Shown: positions 44,601-53,521 of the stretch, piece after piece | Layout: every line of letters begins with the position of its first letter | Numbering within the stretch: position 1 is the first letter of the stretch | Source of the DNA: Mycoemilia scoparia | Taxonomy: Eukaryota; Kickxellomycota; Kickxellomycetes; Kickxellales; Kickxellaceae | DNA length: 64,000 bases | NCBI GenBank assembly: GCA_027575805.1 | Contig: JANBPU010000011.1 | Span: forward strand, 140,435-204,434 | Direction: 5' to 3' | Notes under the pieces: generated by a model | Seen by the model: only the letters and a program-made list of their open reading frames with translations | Database searches by the model: none | Told to the model about the DNA's origin: nothing | Translations under genes and position numbers: made by a program

Positions 44601-46225
44601 AAAGGTCAGAGACCATAGAGCCAACCCCACCACCTCTGCCTCACATACAAGCACAGTTGGAGTCACAGCCATCATCATCACGACCAGATAGCTCGCTTGA
44701 AAGTGAAAAGACAGGACTTGCCGCGCTTGCATTGGCCTCAATGATGGAAAGAAAACCACCTACATCAGCCGTCAAACAGCACGGTCTAGGAGAGACATTG
44801 CAACAACCACAGGCTGTTGTGCACCCATACATTGAGGTCATAAATACAAAGGCGGAGATTCAAGTTTCCCCACGCCGAAGAACATCGTCAATCACCAACG
44901 CCCCAACGCTTCCAAAGCACGATCAGATGCCAACTTATCATCATTATGGTCATGAGCATCAGCCACAAGGTACACAGCAGACATCGATGCCTATGGCCTC
45001 ACGCCCATATACATCACACCACTATGATCGACCAGAAATGCGTGATGCTCACGTTAGCCAACAGCCAGGAATGGTACCAGGCTATTATCCACCTGCCAGC
45101 GATTCGGTTCACCAACCAACTCCAAGATCGCTGTCAACAAGCGTTGCGGTAACCAACCAGCCCTATGCAAGAAGTGTAGAACCCTCGCCTGTCTATAATG
45201 ATGCTAAAATCCACTACCACACCCAGCCACCCCAGCAAGTGCAACAGCCTCAACAGCCGCCGTCACAGCAATACTATCATCCTAGTCCAGCAAGCCAGCA
45301 CCAGATGCAGCCCCAACCACATTCCAGACATCAACATCCATCCACAACAATCCCTGCTTCCACATACAAGTCATCACCGCCTCTTGCAACAACACCCCGA
45401 CTTGGTCGACCGTCAACAGTCTCACCGACCCACACTAACATCCCATCTTTGCCACCCATACAGCAGAGGATTGCAACCCCAGCACCCATGCACTCTCACC
45501 ATCCGCCCCAAACGAGGTTGCCTCCTATGGCTATTCACCAGTCACCGCCACCACCATCTCTATCGCAGCAACAGCAGCCTACAACAGCTCAGGTGACAAC
45601 CTCACAACATCAGTATCACCATATCCACCATCAGCAGCAGCCACCACCACCACCACCACCACAGGAGGTTGTAGATGCAAGATATAGTAGCTACCAGCAA
45701 TACCAGCCACCATCATCAACACCTCCGGTAAGTGGACACTCACATCCCCGACATTTGGCCCATGCAGCCACAGTAGTGGGTCAAATACAACCACCAGGAC
45801 TGCAAAATCCGCCACAAGCCATGCAGCCACGAAGATCTTCGGCATCAGCTCTAGGAGCAGCATCAGTTGGAAGCACTAGTAATGCTGTTTCATATTATTA
45901 TGAACAACCACAGGGCCAATACTCCCAGCCCCTGCAACAGCAACAGCAGCAGCCAGTGATTGGGCACACAAGAACACACACCCAGTATTCACCTCATACG
46001 GGTATGATTCCAAGCCGACCTCCATCACGAGACGTTGGTCCCCAAGATCCTGCGCAAAGATTTGTACAACATCCGGCAAGCATGGCATCCACTAATGCCG
46101 AAGTAAGGCCCCCTCAGCCATCTCCAGCGCATCACTACCCGCACTATACTCGCCATCCCCAGCATTACCAACCCCAACATCTTCACCCTCACCATCCACC
46201 GCAACCACCACCGCATGGACGGTAA
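38612..46225 (+). CDS. SNT1: SNT1/NCoR-like corepressor with three SANT domains
   Basis: An uninterrupted ORF of 2,537 residues. The first 250 residues are Gly/Arg/His-rich (RGRFRDRSSFRGRDRQ), followed by charged, coiled-coil-like stretches. SANT domain 1 lies at about 900-950 (IWTCDEKDIFVREYLLYPKQ), preceded by the LPDFGPVFSNNGD segment typical of the NCoR/SMRT/Snt1 family; SANT 2 at about 1323-1370 (WKREEREKAIKEFIRCG, RTIRTKTASQCRYFYN); SANT 3 at about 1734-1790 (YWSVHEKSIFQHYFTLLGPN). The C-terminal 600 residues are Gln/His/Pro-rich. Snt1 is the scaffold of the Set3 histone deacetylase complex, and animal NCoR binds HDAC3; the nuclear corepressor role is inferred from architecture. A third SANT is more than yeast Snt1 has. 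A 7.6-kb gene with no intron is notable beside its intron-rich neighbours. Confidence 0.92.
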   Translation: MFPQGNYSRSGSNSGQITESGGPPPPPPGAPEPKRISSDFGISRTPRGHSRHHTSRIHTEYGPGAHESRGMGVVSPSHSNSGSSDSYGHGRGAYRRGGGEYNGGDGRHLPAGPPSGYPSSRNISPTGLGDRFDDLRPRGRWYEPESGPEGDNYVYERPSSRGWHHKYHRGHNDPRGRFRDRSSFRGRDRQRVSRGHGRFSPPHHHRGHESVDVEYQQRGHSSTEGHEPLVPGGEFRDRSRPRENYRYRDSYGKHPNPYKPHLNDDPYRQSHHREGSVKDGSRRNSDHYPHKYREEVSSRLEKGYIDPHMDRRDSGESPRYRRDRYSNSQNEAEPAYNLEEGELCLSSRSSESRRERRYRSPLNIDSRMPSTDKRVVSSSTFKSSRPNSPPGSPSIASRHTHPSPSPVSPQPEDKPKKGAQPVLKPDESNKTIPEKINIKDVSKKDEIKKGLHKLDKPKRREEYSDHIEKCQKINDERKERKEEMVAEEVKESAKTNKDDTPPTKVLTKPPQPPPGDYLLQNKAEESGTVDELQPLSPQKEEIVMRISEIDDEIVQCVRELKQLSPNPSDDEDSNESKGENSNKHAVETTSKSDTPPLEIDTSSTYTDKSSSLGFGFDCDAEEENVDSIKKLASEICSKNQALANLSHVELATPFLSAFPTFVPGIYPEPQNWPFWKESQESYNSLKSVFANLLGDMKHKMNDKSERLKDDYKVHYIKWRRHVEKLEKEQAAREQARIVSMSKAQSRRKGDESPYDFSLEAELEPVSLNARWSGQPLSGVANDLYTSDAVRSEAELIEVIQRLQYDELRNPDIRSRRTTATIPDMVLDPQEREALRFVNDNHKVEDPLTFYHVRVPQAPPNHQSRSALIYKIKSRRNSKESRGLSPELELPDFGPVFSNNGDTDHIWTCDEKDIFVREYLLYPKQFEKIAMSLPHKSARDCVLFYYRNKKPLGLKFLLQKQARKARRGRKVSAKKRKERIKERKENEKRAKDAQVRRNREPSLGADCADGVGADNDGDDIDTNGPDDLAASDEETFLSHGRGNALLRSIIAANRQHKQQVLPYLSGAGIPHVSADSRHSPDYDDDEESGSPSTTSTKKTAMQRTDSRDPLYLTRRQLQAISRKADNEDASVNVTAYPSENEEGEVIEQDLQLEEIAPPPTKPAIPTVCSRSPSLQPDNESHDGASPLRDAKKPAGLRRREELVLSESGEWDRMAPQITESTTEDSVPPEDAHDIYVASSRPLTAPYNRQIFSPSAMPPNTGGLNNSKNETSSGLKTSTSAKSSGLTKDKSGVKPPAAHLRIDTNSDIPKEMVEIMIGADQTEYVGAAKWKREEREKAIKEFIRCGPDFAEASRTIRTKTASQCRYFYNKFVCTNGKPLANIIMEVRGMGSKGLASLPFTAGILDKSSKFENSESANPAIDTPMTAHPSLDSKAETPKEQQPEQSAETATVIAAGTIVAGSSTQNKPSSQGVAATSISVGIQKQGQKRGAGRGRRVSSENIRLFNTNSMRGKRKAMLSRRSSSAEPDSLTKGEKQTDMSDVYPSKRRKSNQNIETIPEKEPPPAVPATTTVTAAPLPIVANNDESSEEEEPLVAQMSQGVVPGFKQILSSQPDIPDPHSRLRELAQAKPEQLNPTAVANISKLVLPPQTAKEKHASGKALVDETPIPKSSPKEAGEIVETPPKSAFLNYREPETTKSLEHKPKASVESSSPAVDALPIPTTLPHTTSKGAPKKSFSSYWSVHEKSIFQHYFTLLGPNWENMSKVIRTKTSTQVRNYYNAHRDRLGLEQLLKEYEDQKTKGLLPDPNEVIAAKLSRETSPAVTNMGTGESGEPIKKEKRGRKRKSQAATALPPPQVAVPASAVPPTPTKQTAAVVPIQEMSLDQAARLATARAQQSRIAAAASLVLPKTPTLASSAGGAATKTLTVPMASLVTSHNTIPQETVQKQPQVEKHHQPPQVEESKPHSRPSGLKIDALLNSTPTPSSDMEPPENWPTRSPRRERSETIEPTPPPLPHIQAQLESQPSSSRPDSSLESEKTGLAALALASMMERKPPTSAVKQHGLGETLQQPQAVVHPYIEVINTKAEIQVSPRRRTSSITNAPTLPKHDQMPTYHHYGHEHQPQGTQQTSMPMASRPYTSHHYDRPEMRDAHVSQQPGMVPGYYPPASDSVHQPTPRSLSTSVAVTNQPYARSVEPSPVYNDAKIHYHTQPPQQVQQPQQPPSQQYYHPSPASQHQMQPQPHSRHQHPSTTIPASTYKSSPPLATTPRLGRPSTVSPTHTNIPSLPPIQQRIATPAPMHSHHPPQTRLPPMAIHQSPPPPSLSQQQQPTTAQVTTSQHQYHHIHHQQQPPPPPPPQEVVDARYSSYQQYQPPSSTPPVSGHSHPRHLAHAATVVGQIQPPGLQNPPQAMQPRRSSASALGAASVGSTSNAVSYYYEQPQGQYSQPLQQQQQQPVIGHTRTHTQYSPHTGMIPSRPPSRDVGPQDPAQRFVQHPASMASTNAEVRPPQPSPAHHYPHYTRHPQHYQPQHLHPHHPPQPPPHGR

Positions 46226-46672
46226 TAGATAGAGCTGAAGAAGAGGCATCGCTGGTAATGGCTGTATAGGAGGGACTGTGTGACTACTACTTGAAAAGGT
46301 GTAGAATTTGCGGATACATGAACAGGCCATATAATACGATTTTTCAATTTCAACAACTGATATATTATAAATCTTTGTAACTTTTTTGGTGTAACACATT
46401 TTTAGCTTTAATATTGTAAAGGAATTTTATTGTAGATTATTATTAATCCTAGCAATAATACTAAAGAACTAACAACAACTTTATGAAACATTACAACATC
46501 AAGGATAAAGTTTGTAGGCTGGATGGTTGTCTTTTGGAATCATAGGAATAAGTGATCTGTGCATTTTCTTTTTCAAAGCGGATGTCTTGGTATGACTACA
46601 GTGGTGGTGATGGTGGTATTTATTGAACCAACAACTTCAGATCTTGGATTTTATTACAGATATGTGCATATA

Positions 46673-47191
46673 TGTGTGTGTGTGTGTGTGAAATTAGCTA
46701 TTATTGTTTGATATAAAGGAGATGAAGCAACTAACGAAGATCAGTCGACAATGGACTTGATGTTGAAAATACCCGAGATTGGAGATAAGATCATAAAGAA
46801 TAGATAGATGACCATTGGTAAGACAAGTTGGGGGGAGGGGGAAGAGAGAGAGAGAGAGAGAGGGAGATGTGGGTAAAGAAAATCACCAAAGTGAAAAATA
46901 ACAAGGGGATTCGAGTCTCTATAACTGACTGACTGACTGACTGTGTGTGTGTATGTCTGGTGGTCTGATATGTTTATGGTATAACCAAGAATCTAACAAT
47001 AAAAGAGTTGGGTGCTGCTGCTGCTGCTGCTGGTGTACAGATACCCAAATCGGTTCAAAAAAAACCGCCCCCCTCTTAACTCCTAGTTTCACAACAAGCT
47101 ACTATTTCAATCATTACTAAGATATGTTGCTGCTGCTGATATTTGTGGATTATTTTTTTGGGGAGAGAGAGAGAGAGAGTGAGTGAGTGAG
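46673..47191. repeat. Cluster of microsatellites
   Basis: Within 520 bases there are five simple tracts: (TG)n at 46673-46690, (AG)n at 46843-46862, (GACT)n at 46924-46942 followed by GT, (TGC)n at 47013-47032, and (GA)n then (GTGA)n at 47163-47191. Each is uninterrupted or nearly so. Confidence 0.85.
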
Positions 47192-47508
47192 AGGTGATGG
47201 ATGGGTTAAAGAAAAAATCTAGAGCTAGAGCTGCTGGATTACAATAAAAAAGATAAAGGCCAATCGCAAATATTCAGAATGGAGGGGGTGGGGTTTTCAT
47301 CATGGCACAATAGAAAATAAGAGGAGAGACATTTGTTATTATAAAATTTCAGGGGTAGTCCAATTTTTCTTTGTTTAAATGATGATTGATTGATTGATTC
47401 GTTCATTTGATCATTCGTTCTATCTGTGAGATTCCCAATATTGGTTTGGCAATTGTATACACAATGCAATTTTTCCAATATATACATGAGTATGTGTATG
47501 TTTGTGCT

Positions 47509-47529
47509 TATTATTATTATTATTATTAT
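47509..47529. repeat. (TTA)n microsatellite
   Basis: Seven uninterrupted trinucleotide units in AT-rich DNA. Confidence 0.85.
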
Positions 47530-48408
47530 AAGGGGTTGAGATACAGTAGTCAAGATCATCTAAAAATGCTTATTATATAAAAAGAACAGAGCACTTTTAT
47601 GGGTGTGGGAAAGAAGTTTGATATAAAAGCCATAAAGAAGATATTCAAAATGAATGTTAAAAACACATCCGGCTAGACAATGACAACAGATACGTACATA
47701 CATACATACAAATGTAAGCTAAACCCATGAATAAATTGCTAACCGAAAAAAAGAGGAAACCTTCAGCCTACATACATACACGTATTCATACATGAAAAAA
47801 GAGAAGAATCTCTTCATCACCAAGACAAGCAAGTAGATCAATATTGCTTTGCACAATGACATTCCTGGATGATTCTGACATGCAGCTTTTTTCCGGCAAT
47901 GGAAATGCAAAAGGCCCAAGAGCAACAATAATGATATTCTATGTATTAAAAACGCAAGTCATGCTTCTTGCTCTGTTAGCCTGTGGTGTGGCTGTAGGAG
48001 ATATGTGTTGGTCATGACATTGGGTATACGGCGGACATATGCACCCCCATATAATGCTTGTTTCATGGCTTATTGCTGCTACTCACCATCACATATTATC
48101 AGGGCGGCCAGATCGAAAGAATATAATAAATCAGATGTTTGGGGATGGGGAACTTTCTTGCTTGCTTGCTTTCTTGCAGCTTCATACCACCACCAAATAT
48201 TGCCTGCACGCAAAAAGTAATGCACATGCTGCTCTCTTTGGCTTTGTTGCAGAGCAACTTCAGGTATCTGGAAAAATTGCGGCAAAGATTCACAAAATAC
48301 TGACGACTACCTCCTCCTACTACAACATACTTGAAAGATCGGACATAAGCAGCACACACACATCTTGTAGAAAGCAGGAATTATAAGATAAGGAGAGAGA
48401 GCTTTCTA

Positions 48409-48516
48409 CATATGGGAGATAATTTTTGAAGGGTGACTTTTGGTGGCCAACGATTATAGAGAGGCAATTACAGTCTATTATCAAATGGTCACCCTTTAAA
48501 TATAACTACCCATATG
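48409..48516 (+). mobile_element. Foldback element, subfamily 1, copy 4
   Basis: Bounded by CATATG at 48409-48414 and 48511-48516. Left arm ATATGGGAGATAATTTTTGAAGGGTGAC; interior TTTTGGTGGCCAACGATTATAG and CAGTCTATTATCAAATGGTCACC. The right CATATG is also the left end of the subfamily-2 copy that follows. Confidence 0.82.
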
Positions 48517-48638
48517 AGTGATTATTTTTGAAGGACTAAACTAATATTATCACAATGATAATATAGACTGGCCAGTATGCAAACTGAAACTTGCCTACTA
48601 ATAAAAGCTACTGGCTCTTTATAAATTATGATCCATAT
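48511..48638 (+). mobile_element. Foldback element, subfamily 2, copy 1
   Basis: Begins at the CATATG that ends the previous element. Left arm CATATGAGTGATTATTTTTGAAGGA; right end AAATTATGATCCATAT. The interior contains AATATTATCACAATGATAATAT, a hairpin-forming segment shared with the other subfamily-2 copies but not subfamily 1. Confidence 0.72.
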
Positions 48639-49495
48639 AATATACTTGGTTACATTTAATTGCTTATTTGCAGTCACTGGTAGCAGAGAGAGAGATGCTT
48701 GATTGCTGTAAGAGTAATTGTTAGATGTTGTTGTATTATTGCATTTCTTCTAGTAATAAAGATGAGCCGGCATCTCCAAATACAGAATAGTAGTGGTGGT
48801 AGCTAGCAACCAATGCTAAAAAGTCCAATTATGTATGAATTGTATATAATAATAGGAGTGTTTGATGAAATATTATTGATGATGACTAGGGGGAGGACTG
48901 CGACAGCGGCGGAGTAGAAAGAGATCTGGGGGAGATATGATTGTACATGAAGATTGTTGTGTTGTTGGGCGGAGGCGATACAAATGGAGAGAAGATTCAG
49001 GGGTAAAAATAATAATAATAGTAATAGTAGTGATGTCAAGTGATGAAAGGGGTATGGTTATATTGCAAGGAGGAGGAAGCACAACTTGACTGTGTATCTA
49101 ATAGTGCCTCCATTCTTGTGTGCTTGCTGCTTCTTGGAGAGCTGCTGCTCAGATGGTGTTGTGTGTTGGAGTTGGTTGTTAGAGCCTCGCCCACATGGGC
49201 ATGTATGTATGTGTATAGTCGAATAAGGTCTCTTTGTTGTAGCCAATGCGTGCATATAGATTAGTAGTAGTCTCGGGATCGTGCATTCATTATCAATTTT
49301 CCAAGTGCGTGGCCATTTAAAAGGCTCTCTCTCTCTCTCTCCCATACTTCAACTGTTTGTCTATTTGTTTCGGGCCAAATCACTGATTCTGTTTGTTTCG
49401 GCAAAGAAGAGACTGTGTGTTATAAAGAATGCGAGCTTTATGATCTGGCAGCATTGCAGAAGAGCCTTGCTAGACAACTACACACACACACAAGC
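48639..49495. other. Spacer without supported gene
   Basis: AT-rich with short GTAGTGGTGG-type and TAATAATAATAG runs and a (CT)n tract at 49325-49341. Frames on the minus strand (48803-49082) are repeat-derived. It is 3' of the small zinc-finger-like ORF. Confidence 0.45.
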
Positions 49496-49624
49496 TTAGG
49501 CCTTATTGGCCGAAATGACGGGTTTCGTGAGCCAGCAGTGCTTGGCGTGGGCAGTATAGTCGACAATGTCGTCGCAGAGGTGGTCGCAACGAGGGCAGCG
49601 GATGGTATCGTCGGTGGCTGACAT
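49496..49624 (-). CDS. Putative 42-residue C2HC zinc-finger microprotein
   Basis: An ATG-started ORF of 42 codons in favourable context (ACACAATG). It has a single finger, CPRCDHLCDDIVDYTAHAKHC, that is C-x2-C-x12-H-x3-C, reminiscent of UBZ/Rad18 fingers but too short to assign. Codons are strongly C-ending (GCC, ACC, GAC, CGC, TGC, CAC, CTC, GTC, AAG), and GC content is clearly above that of the flanking DNA, which argues for selection as a coding sequence. The frame upstream of the ATG continues open but is pyrimidine-rich leader. No family member is known to me; zinc binding is inferred. It could also be the last exon of a larger gene, but no acceptor just upstream demands this. Confidence 0.55.
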   Translation of the reverse strand: MSATDDTIRCPRCDHLCDDIVDYTAHAKHCWLTKPVISANKA

Positions 49625-50786
49625 TGTGTATAGCTGTGGTTGAGGAAAGTGTTTTAAAGAAAATGTATAGAGAGATCTGACGAGACGAGCAGGCGACCGC
49701 GACTTGGAGCAAGGAGATGCTGTTGAGAAAGGGGAATGTGGGGAGAGAGCAAGCAAGCAAGGCAAGTGGAATGAGTTTTGATGAAGCTGAAAGATTAGCA
49801 GGGGGATGGGAGGGTTTTTAAGTCCAATCCCAAGCCGGCCGTGTCTCAATAGTGGTGGTAGCAGCAGTGATGGGGTGGCAATAACGGCCTAAAACCATAT
49901 GCTTGGAGACATGAAACACAGGGGCAAGAGTGCGGTAACAGAACAAAATTGCACCAACACAAAATCTTTGCATGCACAAGGAAAAGCCAGACCTCTCTCC
50001 ACCAAAATTCCTGGCTCGGCTGGCTTTGCGACATGAAAATGGCGGCTGTGAATGAGGGTGGGTAGTTGCAACCCACCCCACACAAAAGCAACTTTGATTT
50101 GCCCACACTGATGAAACCGGCCTTTCTCTCTCTCTCTGAGAACAGCACCACATCAATGCTCTCCACATACACGCACACCGTGCTCTTTACCCCTTAGTAG
50201 AACCTTCCAATCCCTTGCCACTCCCTTCCTGCTTACTGGCTGGTTTACTAGGCCCGCCAACTGTGCCACATCTGTCCATTCAGTACTACTCCTCCTATCA
50301 TTTGATTTCTTGCTTTTTGGCCTTATCCCACCATTCGCCTTGTGCTTGTAACTGCTGCTGCTGCTTCTGTCTCCTCTATCACTGCCCCCCGCTATAAGGT
50401 GGGCCAACTGGTTTGCCAATTCTCTCCTGAAAACAACAGCGAGGACGATGACAGAGCTTCTCGCTATGAATAGCCAGCCCCTGGCTCCATTGTATGTGGC
50501 CATCACTAGTCTTTTGACCTAAATGGCTCTCAACAAGTCATCAAGCCACGCCTTCTTTATTATTCCCCCCTTCTTTTTACTTTCTTTTGTCGGCCTGGCT
50601 TGGACCAATCCCAGACTTCCATGATGTCATATTTTGCTTTATAAGCTCGAGTATTGCCACTTGAACGTGAGATCCGCGATATGTCCCTGCCCTGTCTTTA
50701 TGCCAGTATGTGTGTATGTGTGTACGTGCCAGTAATGGCACGGCGGCTGTGGTGCTGTTCTTTTGTAAAAACGCAGGCATCCCGAC

Positions 50787-50816
50787 TATTATTATTATTA
50801 TTATTATTATTATTAT
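50787..50816. repeat. (ATT)n microsatellite
   Basis: Ten uninterrupted trinucleotide units. Confidence 0.88.
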
Positions 50817-51957
50817 GCCATTGGGTGTTACAGGTTTCTGTCTCTACAGGATACCAATAGAACACACATAGGGATGCACCTACGCGCTCACGTATACATA
50901 GGCGTGTGTTTCTTGGTCATCTGTTGGCTATGGGAGTGGCATTCTGATCAAGAAGGACCCATGATGAGCTGCTATTGCTTGACCGCTGGTCATTGTCTTT
51001 TATCTGTCTTCAAAGGAATGTGGGACTACCCCCAGTATCTTTGTAACAGCCACCACTGCCTCCCCTCCTGGAAACATGTTTCAAGGTTCAAGCCATCACA
51101 TCCTGGCGATAAGCAGCAGCTTAATTAGGTTCTGATGGCAATTCCAATTCTGTGTACATCCTCAAACGTATCCAAGATGCTCCTCTCTTCCACTTTGCAT
51201 CGCGATCACCAGAAAAATAAGCAGCAGCAGCAGATACCGCCAATAACGCTACTATTGCTTTTTCCAAGGGTTTTCACCACAACGGTGATGGGATGACAAT
51301 GATGATACCACTCACATACAGATACATACATGGAAAGGGCGAACATCGCCACTGCCGACCATATGTCCAGTTTTTAATCTGTGTTACCTCATAGTTACAT
51401 CATACTACCTTGGGGCTGTATTTTCTTTGTTACTGGTTGTGGCTTATTAACATCCATCTAGCTTTTGCTTTCAAGAGAGAGAGAGAGCGATAGTACTTGG
51501 CTAGTGCATATCTTTCTATCCATTTGGCAAGACTCCTCCTCCTCTCTAAGAAGGTGTGCCAGAAGAATCCTGCCATTTACATGGGAATGACCTGTCAATC
51601 TGCTTTTAATCGTTGCTTGGCCTCCCATCCATCACATGCACCCCGACTGGCTGATTTCTCTTTTGCAGCTTGAAAATCCACAACAATGCCATCAACAATA
51701 TATCCCTCTTCTTCTTCTTCTGCCACAACAACGTTGCCGTTTGACCCCTTGTTTTTTGTTTTCTTTTGACAACTTTGGTACCATCCCATCCTCATCATCG
51801 TTGTCACCAACACCGTGCTATTGCTGCTGATATCAATGTGTTAAATTAACATTGCATTGTGTTCTTTTTCTTCTTTTCTGGACACAGCAGGATTTCCAAC
51901 ATTGCTTTTGGTTCTCAAATTAATCAGAGTTGGTGGTCATAACTACTGTGTTTTAGG

Positions 51958-51978
51958 GTGTGTGTGTGTGTGTGTGTG
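51958..51978. repeat. (GT)n microsatellite
   Basis: About ten dinucleotide units in AT-rich DNA. Confidence 0.85.
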
Positions 51979-52156
51979 ATAGTGCGGTTATTACCGTACT
52001 ATCTAGTTTGCTGAGTTATACATAGGATGTATTTTGTTTAAACTACCTATGTATTTGTGATTACTCTATTAGTGGTACCATTATCATCTAATGTTATGGA
52101 TAGCTAGCTGCCACCTATATATGTGATCTTATTTATCTATCATGAGAGTGTCCACT

Positions 52157-52285
52157 GATATGGAGGTAGTTATTTTTGAAGAGCCAATTTTCACTAGCAA
52201 GCCAGTAGTTTCGTCATGCATATTGGTCAACCTATATTATCATTGATAATATTAATCTGACCCTTCAAAAATCATCACTCATATA
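52157..52285 (+). mobile_element. Foldback element, subfamily 2, copy 2
   Basis: Left arm ATATGGAGGTAGTTATTTTTGAAGAG; right end CTGACCCTTCAAAAATCATCACTCATAT. Interior shares ACTAGCAAGCCAGTAGTTTCGTC and CCTATATTATCATTGATAATA with the copy in the aldo-keto reductase intron. Confidence 0.75.
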
Positions 52286-52465
52286 TATTAACAAGACCTT
52301 TACTTTTTTAAAACACAGAAAAGTAATAGCCACACCACCTATAGCAATAATATATATACACGCAGATATAACAGATATTGCTTTATGGTCACATTTTAAA
52401 TGCCAAGATTCTTGATGTTATACATCAACCTGCATTACCATTACTCTGTTTAAATCAATCTAGCC

Positions 52466-52495
52466 ATGTATGTATGTATGTATGTATGTATGTAT
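52466..52495. repeat. (ATGT)n microsatellite
   Basis: Seven tetranucleotide units. A second tract of the same unit lies at 52902-52927. Confidence 0.85.
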
Positions 52496-52901
52496 CTTGT
52501 TCTAGAGAACCCATGCTGCCATATACTTTCTGCTTAAAGTTTATAAAGAAATTGTAAACGGTGAGTAGATAGGTATTGTAAATGCATCAAATTTTATCCA
52601 AATTGATATTCAATAATGTATGATATCACACATTTAATCTCAAAGTAAAGGTAAAGCCAGATTTATTTCGGTATTGGTTTAGAAATAAATGTCTATTAAT
52701 GTATGTATGTGTAGGTGTCGACAAAACTTTACAATACATTAATAGCAACAAAAACAACAACAACAACAATAATAATAATTCAAAAAACAATTTAATACTT
52801 GTCTTTCGGCATGATATTTCATTGTATGTCTCATATGTATCATATTTTGAAATTGAGTAGAATAAGTTGCCTACAACAAAATAATGGCTTTGATTATTAT
52901 G

Positions 52902-52927
52902 GTATGTATGTATGTATGTATGTATGT
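52902..52927. repeat. (TATG)n microsatellite
   Basis: Six tetranucleotide units, same motif as at 52466-52495, just left of a foldback element. Confidence 0.85.
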
Positions 52928-52964
52928 ACTTGAGAGATCAAAGCGGAAAATTTAAAACATAATA

Positions 52965-53131
52965 CATATAGGAGGTTATTTTTAAAGGACCAAAAGCAGA
53001 CTATAGATGCCAATGCATTGGCCAACGATAATATAGGGTAGCTAATATGCATGACGAAACTATTGACCTCCTAACCAAACTGCTCGTTGACCTACTAATG
53101 AAAGTTAGGCCTTCAAAATAATGGTCCATAC
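52965..53131 (+). mobile_element. Foldback element, subfamily 2, copy 3 (longer, diverged)
   Basis: Left arm CATATAGGAGGTTATTTTTAAAGGACC; right end TAGGCCTTCAAAATAATGGTCCATA. The interior is longer and diverged, with CCAACGATAATATAGG and CCTACTAATGAAAG segments recalling other copies. Boundaries are approximate. Confidence 0.55.
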
Positions 53132-53521
53132 TAGATTATACATTTTGGTATATTGATTTGTTGATATTGGCTGTCTAAGCACTGTGTGTTCATTTTTAGT
53201 CATGTAACCTAAATATCATTACTAATATTAGTAGTGGCACATATTGCCTATCTGTGACTTTTTATTAGTAATGCTGATCGAAGTAGTAGTATGTAGATGC
53301 TGCATTATCTATCCATTTAGTCTATACCGAAGCATACATACCTAGCCAATACAACAGCCTCGATCATATGAAACCGCACAAGAAGAATAATGAGGCGGTG
53401 TATTTACTAAAAATATGTATACTTCGGTATACGCAATCACAAGTGAAACAGAGAGAGAGAGAGAAAGAGTCTGTGCAATAGTGGCGATGCACCACGAAGG
53501 TGTCACTTCATCGTGCATAAA

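Larger units (their letters stand above)
46226..48408. other. Microsatellite-rich spacer downstream of SNT1-like gene
   Basis: No gene supported. The 3' end of the SNT1-like transcript is followed by simple repeats (TG, AG, GACT, TGC, TTA), listed separately. Short frames such as minus 47239-47559 are repeat-driven. It is the start of a 7.3-kb stretch almost free of genes. Confidence 0.5.
49625..52156. other. Spacer upstream of the microprotein ORF
   Basis: The first kilobase (leader side of the minus-strand ORF) is pyrimidine-rich when read on that strand. A 117-codon minus frame at 50153-50506 (ATG at 50503) has one possible membrane segment followed by a basic Ser-rich tail; I cannot support it as a gene. 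The rest is low-complexity DNA with simple repeats. Confidence 0.4.

Noticed and set aside
45198..45596. Alternative frame rich in His/Ser/Pro
   Set aside because: Frame-shifted reading of the Gln/Pro/His-rich tail of the SNT1-like gene.
50153..50503. Minus-strand frame with one hydrophobic segment
   Set aside because: Possible upstream exon or small gene, but no splice or homology support; noted in the spacer entry only.
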